This document shows positions 1 through 7,629 of a stretch of DNA of 64,000 bases, one piece after another (the stretch's first letter is position 1; the number at the start of each line of letters is the position of its first letter). The DNA comes from Gordonia asplenii (GTDB lineage Bacteria; Actinomycetota; Actinomycetes; Mycobacteriales; Mycobacteriaceae), in the NCBI RefSeq assembly GCF_012933505.1, contig NZ_JABBNB010000018.1, forward strand, positions 58,867-122,866. The letters run 5' to 3'. The notes under the pieces were generated by a model that made no database searches, was not told where the DNA came from, and saw nothing but the letters and a program-made list of their open reading frames with translations. The position numbers were made by a program, and so were the translations under genes.

Positions 1-558
1 GCGTTCGCCGCGTATGAAGCTGCTCGACGCCCCTCGGTCGACCGGTTCAAGCTTCTCGCCGGGCGCAGTCAGCGGTGGTGGGAGAGTTACCGATTGCGCC
101 ATGCACAACCGGCCGAACTGATCGCGATGTCGTACATGACACGTGCCGGCAATCTCACCGTCGCCGATTTCGCGGCGCACGAACCGACCACCGCCGCTAC
201 CGCACTGCGCAGCCTCGGAGCCGAACCACCCACGGAGCCAAGCGAACTCGATGACTGGATTCTCTCGCGTGCGGCGACGTTCACGCCCGAACAGGTCACC
301 TACCGACTGACCTGGACCGAACCGGACGTGTGGGGCGCCGCCGCCGACGACGCCGTTGCGTCGATTCCCAGCGGCGGTGTCGTCGAGGTCAGCGGCCCCG
401 ACGACACCACCTCCGTCGGGGCGCGCATCGACTTCGCCGAGCGTCTGCGGCTCACTGGTCACGCACGTTCGATCGTGGTGCTGCCCAACAGTTTCCGTAG
501 CCAAGCCGCCGCTGCCATCGCGACCGGTCGTACCGACGCCGTCATATTCGAAGCCTGA
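1..558 (+). CDS. Flavin-dependent monooxygenase, C-terminal part (5' end outside window)
   Basis: The reading frame is open from base 1 and ends at a TGA at 556-558, giving 185 residues of a protein whose start lies outside the window. The opening residues (AFAAYEAARRPSVDRF, then a Trp-rich QRWWESY) resemble the helix that follows the FAD/substrate domain in group A aromatic-ring hydroxylases such as the salicylyl-CoA 5-hydroxylase type (family knowledge). The FAD-binding GxGxxG motif would lie outside the window and cannot be checked. The remaining ~100 residues (ending in TDAVIFEA) look like a linker plus a small extra domain that I do not recognise. The alpha/beta hydrolase gene starts 79 bp downstream on the same strand, so the two may be co-transcribed. 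Substrate is unknown. Confidence 0.6.
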   Translation, partial: AFAAYEAARRPSVDRFKLLAGRSQRWWESYRLRHAQPAELIAMSYMTRAGNLTVADFAAHEPTTAATALRSLGAEPPTEPSELDDWILSRAATFTPEQVTYRLTWTEPDVWGAAADDAVASIPSGGVVEVSGPDDTTSVGARIDFAERLRLTGHARSIVVLPNSFRSQAAAAIATGRTDAVIFEA

Positions 559-637
559 GAGCAACCGTAAGTCAAGGTCCTGCAAGCGAACCGTCCCGCA
601 ACCGAAAATCACTGCCCACCTTCACCTTAGGAGAACC

Positions 638-1504
638 ATGACCACCACCACTGCCGCCGCCACCCCGATCACCGTCGATGCCGCGGGTGTCAGCCTGAGC
701 GGACGAGCCGCCGAACCCGCCGGACCGTCACGCGGCCTGATCGTCGCGATGCACGGTGGCACATACGATTCCGGCTACTACGACGTCGGGCCCGATTCTC
801 TGCTGGCCCTCGGCCCGCGGCTCGATTACACGGTGGTCGCCGTCGACCGGCCCGGCTACGGCGCTGCGACCGACGTCGACGATGCACACAAGTCGTTCGC
901 GGGCCAGACCGCGGTTCTCGTTGCGGCAGTGGATGAGTTGGTTGCCCGCTACGGCGGTCCCGTTGTCCTGATCGGCCATTCCATCGGCGGAATGATGGCC
1001 TTGCGGACGGCCGGAGCCATGTCCACGCCACCCGCGGGGGTCGAGGTCAGCGGGCTGGGCGAGCTGTGGCAGCCCGGGTTGCGGGAGATGTGGTCGTCGC
1101 TCATCGGCGACGCACCCGCCGTCTCACTACCGGCCGAGGGCCACGCGCAGGTGATGTTCGGCGAGGAGAACACCTTCGACGCCGGGTCCGTCACCGTCGA
1201 CGCGGAACTGCTCCGCCCGCTGCCGATGCCGGAACTGGTCGACGTCGTGGCCTGGTCGGAACAGCTGCCCCAGGTCGGCGCCGCGATCAGCGCACCGGTC
1301 AGTCTGACACTGGCCGAACAGGACCGGATCTGGCAGTCCGACGACGCCGCCCGCACCGCCCTCGCCGGTCACTTCACCGCCGCGGCCAGCGTAGACATCG
1401 ACCTGTTCACCGGTGCCGGACACTCGATCGAGCTGCATCGCCGGGCACGTGCATATGCCTTGCACCAGTTGGCCTTTGCAGAAGATTGCCTGTCGCGGGT
1501 GTAA
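638..1504 (+). CDS. Alpha/beta hydrolase
   Basis: A 288-residue protein. The ATG at 638 is chosen because an AGGAG ribosome-binding site lies about 5 bases upstream and the homology to the fold begins just after it. An oxyanion-type 'MHGG' segment near residue 32, a nucleophile elbow GHSIGG near residue 110, an acid in 'AEQDRIW' near residue 229 and a C-terminal His in 'GAGHSIE' near residue 264 form a complete Ser-Asp-His triad. It is soluble, with no signal peptide. It probably hydrolyses an ester, thioester or C-C bond in the same catabolic route as the upstream monooxygenase, but the substrate cannot be told from sequence. A strong hairpin follows the stop codon. Confidence 0.85.
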   Translation: MTTTTAAATPITVDAAGVSLSGRAAEPAGPSRGLIVAMHGGTYDSGYYDVGPDSLLALGPRLDYTVVAVDRPGYGAATDVDDAHKSFAGQTAVLVAAVDELVARYGGPVVLIGHSIGGMMALRTAGAMSTPPAGVEVSGLGELWQPGLREMWSSLIGDAPAVSLPAEGHAQVMFGEENTFDAGSVTVDAELLRPLPMPELVDVVAWSEQLPQVGAAISAPVSLTLAEQDRIWQSDDAARTALAGHFTAAASVDIDLFTGAGHSIELHRRARAYALHQLAFAEDCLSRV

Positions 1505-2082
1505 CCCACGCGACATGAGGCGGCCGGTTCTCCGGCCGCCTCAACGTCGTTGGCACCCCAGCCTGGATTCGCCGACTGGACCCTCCCGCTGGTTGAGCCT
1601 AGTTGAGCCTGGACTCACCGACGGTAGGCCCACTCCGCTGGTTGAGCCGGGCCGAAGCGCTAGCGAAGGCCATCCCCTCCGCCGGTTGAGCCGGGTCTCA
1701 CCATTAGCGAAGGCCATCCACTCCGCCGGTTGAGCCGGGCCGAAGCGCTAGCGAAGGCCCGTGTCGAAACCACGCAACCCGACGATGCCAGCGCACCAAA
1801 CGCTCAGCGACAGTTGATCACTCGTCTCACCATGGTTTCGACACGCTCGTCGCTAACGCTCCTCACGGCTCAACCAGCGGGCGGCGCGACGGGCCCGGCT
1901 CAACCAGCGAGAGGAGGCGCGGCGAGCTTCGCTTACTTCGACTCCCCGCGCTCGCGCAATCGACGGGTTCGGGACCCGGCAGCGCAAGATGCACCGACTC
2001 GACGTCGATGCAGCGCACGCACCTCGCGCCGAACGCAAATGGCCGGCCGGTCACGACGACCGGCCGACCGCTCCGACTTCCT
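1505..2082. repeat. Intergenic gap filled with interspersed TTGAGCC/GGCTCAACC repeats
   Basis: This 578-bp gap has no convincing gene. From about 1579 to 1777 a motif of ~43-50 bp recurs four times in imperfect form: CCGCTGGTTGAGCC..., GAAGCGCTAGCGAAGGCC..., once ending in GTGTCGAAACC. From 1834 to 1912 the same element appears in the opposite orientation (GGTTTCGACACGCTCGTCGC, GCTCCTCACGGCTCAACCAGC), with a second short GGCTCAACCAGC copy at 1897-1909. The same family recurs at 31650-32034 and inside pks13 (36701-36802). The arrangement resembles REP/BIME-type dispersed elements; copies in opposite orientation could form hairpins. Open frames here (such as 1413-1733 and 1730-2086) are translations of the repeat and are not annotated. 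Confidence 0.8.
1517..1542 (+). terminator. Hairpin terminator after the alpha/beta hydrolase
   Basis: GAGGCGGCCGG (1517-1527), loop TTCT, CCGGCCGCCTC (1532-1542): a perfect 11-bp GC-rich stem starting 13 bases after the hydrolase stop. No clear T-run follows, as is common for actinobacterial terminators. Confidence 0.65.
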
Positions 2083-3312
2083 TTAGCCCAACTCCCCCAA
2101 CCACTTTCCCATTTCCAGCCCGGCTAGCGTCGCACCGGTCGGCTCGCCTTCCACCAGCGCACCGCCGAAGTGTTTGCCGGGTACCCGCACATGCGTGACA
2201 CGATCGGACCCGAACGCTTCGACCATCTGCTGCGCGTCGGCCGGGAAGCACGCCTGATCGCCGGTGAGTTCCACCAACAGACAAGGGATGGAAATCGCAG
2301 GAGCACAACGCAATAGGCTCGCCCTACTGGAAATCGACGACCACGTCGACAACCATGCTTCGGGCGTCGTGACTCGTCCGAATCCGACCACCCCGTAGTT
2401 CGTCAGATCGGGGCGATATCCGAAGAGCGAGCCGTAGGGCCGATCGTTGGGGTCGAGCGAGAGGTCCACACTGCGCAGATCGGCGTCGGTGCGATGTACC
2501 GTGATCACTCCGCTGGCCAACGACATTCGACGGTCCCGCGCTGCGCCGGACTCCTTGAAGCGGCGTCGAGCGGCGTTCGCGTCGGCAATCGCCTCTCGTG
2601 CCACGGCGTCGATGCGCTCCACGCGCCGACGTTGCGCCGCACGATAGTCGGCGACGAACTCCGGCGAGTACGACGACGGCTCGGGCGCGGCACGAAAACC
2701 GTTGTCCGGGTTGTACATGTCGAGTCCCGGCACCGCCGACATCGGGTCGAGCTCGTTCGCGACGGACGGATCGATCATGCGCCCCAACAGGACTCCCTGC
2801 CCGGGATGCGGCGCCATCAGCATCAGCCCCGACGGCACCGGCATGTCGGCGTCGCGCAGTGGCACCGCCTTGCCACCCGGCGTCGTCGCGAAACGCTCGG
2901 CGGGAGCGAGTGACGCCTGCTCGATGTAGTAGGCGGCAAGCGCTCCACCACCCGAATGTCCTACCGAGACAACGTCTTCGAAGCCCATGTCCCACAGGAA
3001 CGCGTGTCCGGCGGCGACGTCGAGCAGCGCCTGCTCATGCAGGAGAGTCATGTCGTTGAGCCCGGTACGGGTGCTCTGCGTCCACACCGCGTAACCCTGT
3101 TCGAGCAGTTCGGGCACCAGCACGTGATGCGAGAAATCCTGCCGCGGGTGCATCAACACGCACACGACGACCGCACCCGGACGGACCCTTAGAATCCCGG
3201 ACACGGTCGCACCGTCGCGCGTGGTGATCTCGTGCGTCGTGGTGACCGTGTCGTCGGGGATGGATGCGGCGGCGAGATAGCGCCCCGCACCCAACCGCTC
3301 GCCGACCGTCAT
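2083..3312 (-). CDS. Alpha/beta hydrolase, large form
   Basis: A 409-residue soluble protein with an alpha/beta hydrolase fold. The nucleophile elbow VGHSGGGALAAYY lies near residue 118, after a 'MHPRQDF' oxyanion-type segment near residue 54. A long, charged cap region follows (residues ~150-300, rich in Arg/Ala). The acid is probably in 'ELTGDQACF' and the His in 'VPGKHFGG' near the C-terminus. The start ATG overlaps the stop of the small upstream gene (ATGA at 3312-3309), so the two are translationally coupled. It is the last gene of a minus-strand operon with the VOC protein and the maleate isomerase-like protein. The substrate is not known; an ester or acyl-CoA/lactone intermediate of an aromatic catabolic route is a reasonable guess. 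Confidence 0.75.
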   Translation of the reverse strand: MTVGERLGAGRYLAAASIPDDTVTTTHEITTRDGATVSGILRVRPGAVVVCVLMHPRQDFSHHVLVPELLEQGYAVWTQSTRTGLNDMTLLHEQALLDVAAGHAFLWDMGFEDVVSVGHSGGGALAAYYIEQASLAPAERFATTPGGKAVPLRDADMPVPSGLMLMAPHPGQGVLLGRMIDPSVANELDPMSAVPGLDMYNPDNGFRAAPEPSSYSPEFVADYRAAQRRRVERIDAVAREAIADANAARRRFKESGAARDRRMSLASGVITVHRTDADLRSVDLSLDPNDRPYGSLFGYRPDLTNYGVVGFGRVTTPEAWLSTWSSISSRASLLRCAPAISIPCLLVELTGDQACFPADAQQMVEAFGSDRVTHVRVPGKHFGGALVEGEPTGATLAGLEMGKWLGELG

Positions 3313-3557
3313 CGGGCGACCACTCGCAGCGCGTCCTTGTCGTGCTGCACGATCCGCGAATCCTCAAGCCCCGCAATGGCGCTGTACCAGACCGCGTGAC
3401 GCGCACCGGTGGCCCGACGGTCGATCACGAGATCGTCGACGGCGCTCACCCGGAAATACGGGCCGACCCGATCGACGACGACGTCTGCGGCATCCGACGC
3501 GACGCGGACCACACCCTCGTTCTCCGGGACGTCGAGGACGTACATCCGGGCGCTCAT
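3309..3557 (-). CDS. Small conserved-type protein of unknown function in catabolic operon
   Basis: An 82-residue protein. I place the start at the ATG at 3557, which overlaps the stop codon of the VOC gene by 4 bp; the stop in turn overlaps the start of the large hydrolase by 4 bp. This tight double overlap is the main evidence that it is a real gene. The sequence is mixed, acidic in its first half, with no membrane segment, Cys cluster or recognised motif. It may be a small subunit or accessory protein of a neighbouring enzyme, but nothing in it points to a definite role. Confidence 0.6.
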   Translation of the reverse strand: MSARMYVLDVPENEGVVRVASDAADVVVDRVGPYFRVSAVDDLVIDRRATGARHAVWYSAIAGLEDSRIVQHDKDALRVVAR

Positions 3558-4186
3558 TGTGCGGCTCCGGCCGGAACCCAGTCGGCTGCCTTCTCGACGA
3601 TCAGTTCCGCCTTGCGGGTGAGCAGCTTGTCCATCGACGGTGAATCTCCCTGTGCCACATCGCACAATGCTTCGATGGTCAGCTCGGCGTCGAGGTCTTC
3701 CTGCGGGGTGACCGGTCGCAGGGCGCGCGTGATCTCCACCATGTAGCCGTTGGGGTCGTGGGTGTAGATCGACTCAATGGTCTCGTGCATCACCTGCATC
3801 TCGACCGGCCAGTTGGAATCGTCGAGGCGGCGCCGGTACTCCAGCAGGTCCTCCTCGTCGGCGACGTGGATCGCGAGGTGGCGCGAACGGACGAAGTACT
3901 CCGGGGCTCCCGCGGGGAGTCGCGCCCAGGAGTCGCCGGGCAACTCGGCGTCGCCGATCGGCTCTAGCCCGAAGTAGTAGAAGAAGGCGATGCGGTCTCC
4001 CCCGCCGATGTCGAAGAAGAAGTGGATGAAGTCGGGATGGTTGTCCGGGCCCCAGCCCGCGGCGCAGATCGAGTGAACGACGGGGAATCGCAGCACATCC
4101 CGATAGAAGCGGACGGTTGCGGCCGGGTCGAAGGTGGGGAACGCGGCGTGGTCGACGCCTTGGACTCGATGTTCTGGTTTCGTCAT
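3554..4186 (-). CDS. VOC-superfamily protein (glyoxalase/extradiol dioxygenase-like)
   Basis: A 210-residue protein starting at the ATG at 4186. The N-terminal 'VQGVDHAAF' (His near residue 13) and later 'THDPNGYMVEITRA' (Glu near residue 155) are the conserved metal-ligand regions of vicinal-oxygen-chelate domains. Between them are the aromatic-rich strands typical of the fold (FIHFFFDIGGGDRIAFFYYF). After the VOC domain is a ~50-residue helical tail rich in Glu and Leu that is not part of the usual fold. Members catalyse ring cleavage, isomerisation or glyoxalase-like chemistry. Its place between a maleate isomerase-like enzyme and a hydrolase suggests a step in ring-product catabolism. The exact reaction is not predictable. 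Confidence 0.75.
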   Translation of the reverse strand: MTKPEHRVQGVDHAAFPTFDPAATVRFYRDVLRFPVVHSICAAGWGPDNHPDFIHFFFDIGGGDRIAFFYYFGLEPIGDAELPGDSWARLPAGAPEYFVRSRHLAIHVADEEDLLEYRRRLDDSNWPVEMQVMHETIESIYTHDPNGYMVEITRALRPVTPQEDLDAELTIEALCDVAQGDSPSMDKLLTRKAELIVEKAADWVPAGAAQ

Positions 4187-4227
4187 GGGAGTCTCCGATT
4201 CGTGGGTGGAATTCGTGGCGGATGGAA

Positions 4228-4980
4228 CTACTGGGCGAGGACGGCGTCGGCGCGCAGCAGCGAGCCAGCACCGGGGATGTTGACAGGGAGGTTCAGGCTG
4301 CGCAGGATCGAATACGCCCCCGCGGTGGCGGCGGACAGGACGGGCAGACCAAGTTCCCGTTCGGCTTCTTCGACGATCGACAACGACGGCATCTGCACGC
4401 AGCACGACAGCACCAGCGCGTCGGCTCGGCTCAGGTCGAGGCTGCGCGCGGCGTCGAACACCCGTTGCGACGGAATGCAGCCGACTTCGGCGTTGTCGGC
4501 GACTTCCAGCGCCCGCCAGTCGACCACCTCGAAGCCTTCGTTCTCGATGTAGGCGACGACCTGCTGGGCGAGCGGGCGCATATACGGCATGACCAGCGCA
4601 ACGCGTCGCACACCGGAGTCACGCAGCGCCCTCACCAGTCCGCCCGCGCTGGACAGCGCCGCCGCTGAAGATCCGTCGGCCGAAAGCTGTTCCGCAACAG
4701 CATCTTCGACGAGGCGATGCTCGCCGAGTCCGGTGGCCATGATGGCGACCAGGCAGGCATAGAGCACGGCATCGACCCCGGCGTCGGCGACCTCGACGAC
4801 GCACCGTTCGCGTTGCGCGTTCATCGCCGCGAGCTCCTCCGGGGTGACCGCGTGCATCCGCATCCGGCTCGAGTGGAAGGAGAATTCGACGCCCTCGACG
4901 CCGGCCAGGATTCGCGGCAGCTCGGTCTCCACCGTCACGTTCGAGCTCGGGACGATGAGTCCGATGCGATTGATCGTCAT
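4228..4980 (-). CDS. Maleate cis-trans isomerase / Asp-Glu racemase family protein
   Basis: A 250-residue protein. The N-terminal 'NRIGLIVPSSNVTVETE' is the signature of maleate isomerase-type members of the Asp/Glu racemase superfamily. One catalytic cysteine is in 'LYACLVA' (Cys76) and the second in 'VLSCCVQMPS' (Cys193/194), matching the two-cysteine mechanism of the family. Maleate isomerase converts maleate to fumarate at the end of nicotinate or gentisate-like routes; arylmalonate decarboxylases are relatives but normally lack one cysteine. It is the first gene of a four-gene minus-strand operon and is divergent from the TetR gene. A 41-bp gap separates it from the VOC gene. True substrate could also be another cis-enedioate. 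Confidence 0.75.
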   Translation of the reverse strand: MTINRIGLIVPSSNVTVETELPRILAGVEGVEFSFHSSRMRMHAVTPEELAAMNAQRERCVVEVADAGVDAVLYACLVAIMATGLGEHRLVEDAVAEQLSADGSSAAALSSAGGLVRALRDSGVRRVALVMPYMRPLAQQVVAYIENEGFEVVDWRALEVADNAEVGCIPSQRVFDAARSLDLSRADALVLSCCVQMPSLSIVEEAERELGLPVLSAATAGAYSILRSLNLPVNIPGAGSLLRADAVLAQ

Positions 4981-4999
4981 TAACCACTCCAGTTCGTTA

Positions 5000-5031
5000 G
5001 ACGTATATGACGATATTCTGACGGATACGTC
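5000..5031. promoter_or_regulatory. Putative TetR operator in the divergent promoter region
   Basis: Inverted repeat GACGTAT (5000-5006) and ATACGTC (5025-5031), centred at 5015.5. It starts 20 bases upstream of the isomerase start codon (4980) and ends 73 bases before the TetR start (5105). The interval also holds two TGACG half-motifs (5008-5012 and 5019-5023). A TetR regulator divergent from the operon it controls usually binds such a palindrome. Assignment is inferred from position and symmetry only. Confidence 0.5.
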
Positions 5032-5104
5032 GAATTGTCAAGGGGTTGCCGAGATCACCACACCGCGCGACCCGTGCACCGCCGAGACGCATACGCTCAA
5101 TCGC

Positions 5105-5824
5105 ATGGCGAAACCGACGATCCGAAGCGCAGGCAGGCACGACCTCGTCCTCGAGCAACTGCTCGACGCCGCCGAGACCCTGTTCGCCCGACAGGGCGTC
5201 GCCGGCACCTCGCTACAAGAGCTGGCCGACGCCGTCGGGCTCACCAGAACGGGCATCTACCACTACATCAACGGCAAGGACGACCTGCTCGAACAACTCG
5301 TCCGCGGCTTCACCCTGGAGACCGCCGAGTCACTGCGCGCGCTCGCCGAACGCACCGACGAATCGGCCGCCGACCGTCTGCACACCGCGGTGAAGTCGAT
5401 GGCCCAGCGCGTCGCCGAACACCCCAAACGCTTCCGACTGCTTCTGACCAGCGAAGATTCATTTCCCGAGACGCTGGCCAAACAGCACCGCGCGGCCCGC
5501 CGTGAGACGCTGCTCGCGATGAGCAGCATCATCGATCAGGCCAAGACCGAGGGAAGTTGCCGCCCGGTCGACACCGCGCACACCGCGTTCGCGCTCATCG
5601 GTGTCGCCAACTGGGTGGCCTTCTGGTACCCCCGGCCCGGTCAGGACAGCGACAGTCCGGCGCAGATCGCCGCCGAGCTGGCCGACATCGCGCTGGGCGG
5701 AGTACTCAGCAGCCGCAGCGTCGACGCCGGGGCCGGAGCCATCCCGGGAGCCCTCGCACTGCTGCGCGAGGACGTCGCGCGGTTGGATCATCTGCTGGCC
5801 GACTTGCCGCAACCGCCGACCTGA
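5105..5824 (+). CDS. TetR-family transcriptional regulator
   Basis: A 239-residue protein starting at the ATG at 5105. The N-terminal domain has the TetR helix-turn-helix: 'LDAAETLFARQGVAGTSLQELADAVGLTRTGIYHYI' spans about residues 18-53, and 'YHYINGKDDLL' is the recognition helix and following stretch. The C-terminal ~170 residues form the ligand/dimer domain. It is divergent from the isomerase-VOC-hydrolase operon, with a palindrome between them, so it probably represses that operon and is relieved by a pathway intermediate. It could also control the monooxygenase/hydrolase genes at the left end. Confidence 0.88.
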   Translation: MAKPTIRSAGRHDLVLEQLLDAAETLFARQGVAGTSLQELADAVGLTRTGIYHYINGKDDLLEQLVRGFTLETAESLRALAERTDESAADRLHTAVKSMAQRVAEHPKRFRLLLTSEDSFPETLAKQHRAARRETLLAMSSIIDQAKTEGSCRPVDTAHTAFALIGVANWVAFWYPRPGQDSDSPAQIAAELADIALGGVLSSRSVDAGAGAIPGALALLREDVARLDHLLADLPQPPT

Positions 5825-6023
5825 CCGGCCCCGCGCCGCCGCACCTCCCGGTACCCTCAGATACCTGTTCGCGTCAGGGTTCGCTGACATGTTGCGGACA
5901 AGCATTGACCGCCAGGAGGGCACCGCGGAATGGTCACGATCGACCCCACTCTGATACGAGCGGCTTCGAACCAATCAGAAAACGTTCCGCTGAACGCTCA
6001 CCCACGCGTACGGAGTTAAGCGA

Positions 6024-6817
6024 ATGCCACCCCGTTGGGAATCAATCACAATCGATGACTGGCTGACCCCCGATGTTGACATCGATCTGGAGCCACTGGG
6101 CGGTAAGGAAAAGTTCTGGCTCCCTGGACCCGATGGGCACGAGTACCTGTTCAAATTCTCGCGATGCGATCCAGATGGAACAAATGTGCGCGGCGAGGAC
6201 TGGGCAGAGTGGGTGGTCCACGAGCTGGCAAACCTCATCGGAGTCCCCACGGCCGTTGTGCGGCCGGCCAGCTGTGAGGGCCGCCGAGGAATCGTCTCAC
6301 GTTCGGTATGGCGTGCGCGCGAACAACTCATCCACGGCAATGAGTTGATCGCGCAAGTGGACCCCAACTACGACTCTGCCGCACAGCGGCAGAATCCGGG
6401 CTACACCGTCGAAGCTGTCGGCGCGGCTCTGGATGGAGTCAGCGCGCCCGCAGAGTGCGACCCCGCGATCGAGAACGGATTTGATGCGTGGGCCGGATAC
6501 GTTCTGCTGGACGCCTGGGTGGCTGGCCGTGACCGCCATCATGAGAACTGGGCAGTGATCGACGACCGCGGAAGGCTCAGTCTGGCACCGTCCTACGATC
6601 ACGGAAACGCCCTGGGCTTCCAGGAATCCGAGGCGAAGGCGGCTCTTCTGTCGTCGGATCCCGACGCGCTCGATCGTTGGATGCGGTTACCGTGCGACTG
6701 ACATCAAGCATCTTCGCCGAGATTCCCGATTCGCTGATGTCAGACACCGGACGTACATTCAGGGTCAAGCTACTCGAACTCAATCAGGAAAGGATTCTAG
6801 ATGCCCTCAGTGCATGA
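6024..6817 (+). pseudogene. HipA-like Ser/Thr kinase, frameshifted near its C-terminus
   Basis: From ATG 6024 the frame runs 225 codons to a TGA at 6699. It carries HipA-like kinase features: a nucleotide-binding strand 'YLFKFSR' (Lys near residue 43), the catalytic loop 'GRDRHHENWAV' (Asp/Asn near 172-177), and a metal-binding 'APSYDHG' (near 190). After the stop, another frame (from about 6677) continues as coding to a stop at 6815-6817, including 'EIPDSLMSDTGRTF' and a Leu-rich helix, which is the usual C-terminal ending of HipA proteins. A net one-base shift somewhere in 6677-6698 therefore seems to have broken the gene, unless it is a sequencing error or recoding site. HipA kinases phosphorylate aminoacyl-tRNA synthetases and cause growth arrest. 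The N-terminal subdomain of classical HipA is absent; a similar region appears in the next gene. Confidence 0.65.
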
Positions 6818-7535
6818 CGCATCAGTCGCTCGAGACTTGCGCGGCGACGATGCTGTGGCCAGTCGTCGACTTTTCCTGATCTGGCAGAATCCTGACACCC
6901 GCAAGTTCGTGAGGGTCGGCGTGCTCAGCGAGCTTGTGGATGGACGCTATGTCTACGAGTACACCGACGGTGCCCACGGTGACGGATTTCACCCCTTGGT
7001 TCAGTTTCCTGATCTCGACCGCGTCTACGTCTCCCGAGGTCTCCCCGCGTTCTTTGTCAACAGGCTGATGAACAACCGGCGACCGTCATATCCCGACTAC
7101 CTGAACGCGATCGGCGTCGACTCCCCGGATCTGGAAACTCCAATGGAGTTGTTGGCTCGAACCGGCGGCCCGCGTTTCACCGACACTTTCCACCTCGTTG
7201 ACGACTTCACCAGTAATGACGACGGACTTATAGTCACCCGGTTCCTCGCCTCCGGCATACGTCACATCGCAGGATCGGACGATGCGCTCAAGCGTGTTCA
7301 CCCCGGCGACCGGCTAGAGCTGCGAGCGGAGCGGGAAAACCCCGTCAACCGGCGTGCCCTGCTCGTGTGTGCCGTCTCAGACGAAGCGCTGGGCTACGTG
7401 CCAGACTGGCTGCTCGAGGATCTGACCGCACTGCGCGCCCGCTCCGAATCATTCGAGATCTACGCCGAACGCGTCAGCCCCGACGAGCATCCGCACATGC
7501 GATTGCTGTGTCGGGTTGAAGCCGAAGCGCACTGA
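6801..7535 (+). CDS. HIRAN-domain protein with a HipA N-subdomain-like region
   Basis: A 244-residue protein. The ATG at 6801 follows AGGAAAGG (6786-6793) at 7 bases and overlaps the restored end of the kinase frame by 17 bp. Residues ~20-125 resemble the front part of some HipA proteins: 'FLIWQNPDTRKFVRVGVL', then 'PLVQFPDL', a 'PAFFVNRLMNNRRPSYPDYL' helix and 'TPMELLARTGGPRFTDTF'. Residues ~140-240 look like a HIRAN domain ('PGDRLELRAERENP', 'ALGYVPDWLL'), a module known from DNA-repair helicases (HLTF/Rad5) that recognises 3' DNA ends and also found in bacterial proteins beside HipA-type kinases. The pair therefore looks like a HipA system divided between two genes, with this one as sensor or antitoxin-like partner. 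That role is an inference. Confidence 0.65.
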   Translation: MPSVHDASVARDLRGDDAVASRRLFLIWQNPDTRKFVRVGVLSELVDGRYVYEYTDGAHGDGFHPLVQFPDLDRVYVSRGLPAFFVNRLMNNRRPSYPDYLNAIGVDSPDLETPMELLARTGGPRFTDTFHLVDDFTSNDDGLIVTRFLASGIRHIAGSDDALKRVHPGDRLELRAERENPVNRRALLVCAVSDEALGYVPDWLLEDLTALRARSESFEIYAERVSPDEHPHMRLLCRVEAEAH

Positions 7536-7629
7536 AACCTGACCGCAGATGCCCTCGCCGCGCGTGCCGCGGCCAGGGCTCCCGACGCGGACTGACAGCG
7601 TCCCCACCCCACCGACTAACCTCGACCCG

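Noticed and set aside
1579..1777. Possible CRISPR array
   Set aside because: Units are imperfect, there are no unique spacers of even length, and no cas genes are present.
1413..2086. Two plus-strand frames and several minus-strand frames in the repeat gap
   Set aside because: They only translate the repeat units (VEPG/RSAS patterns) and have no ribosome-binding sites or family features.
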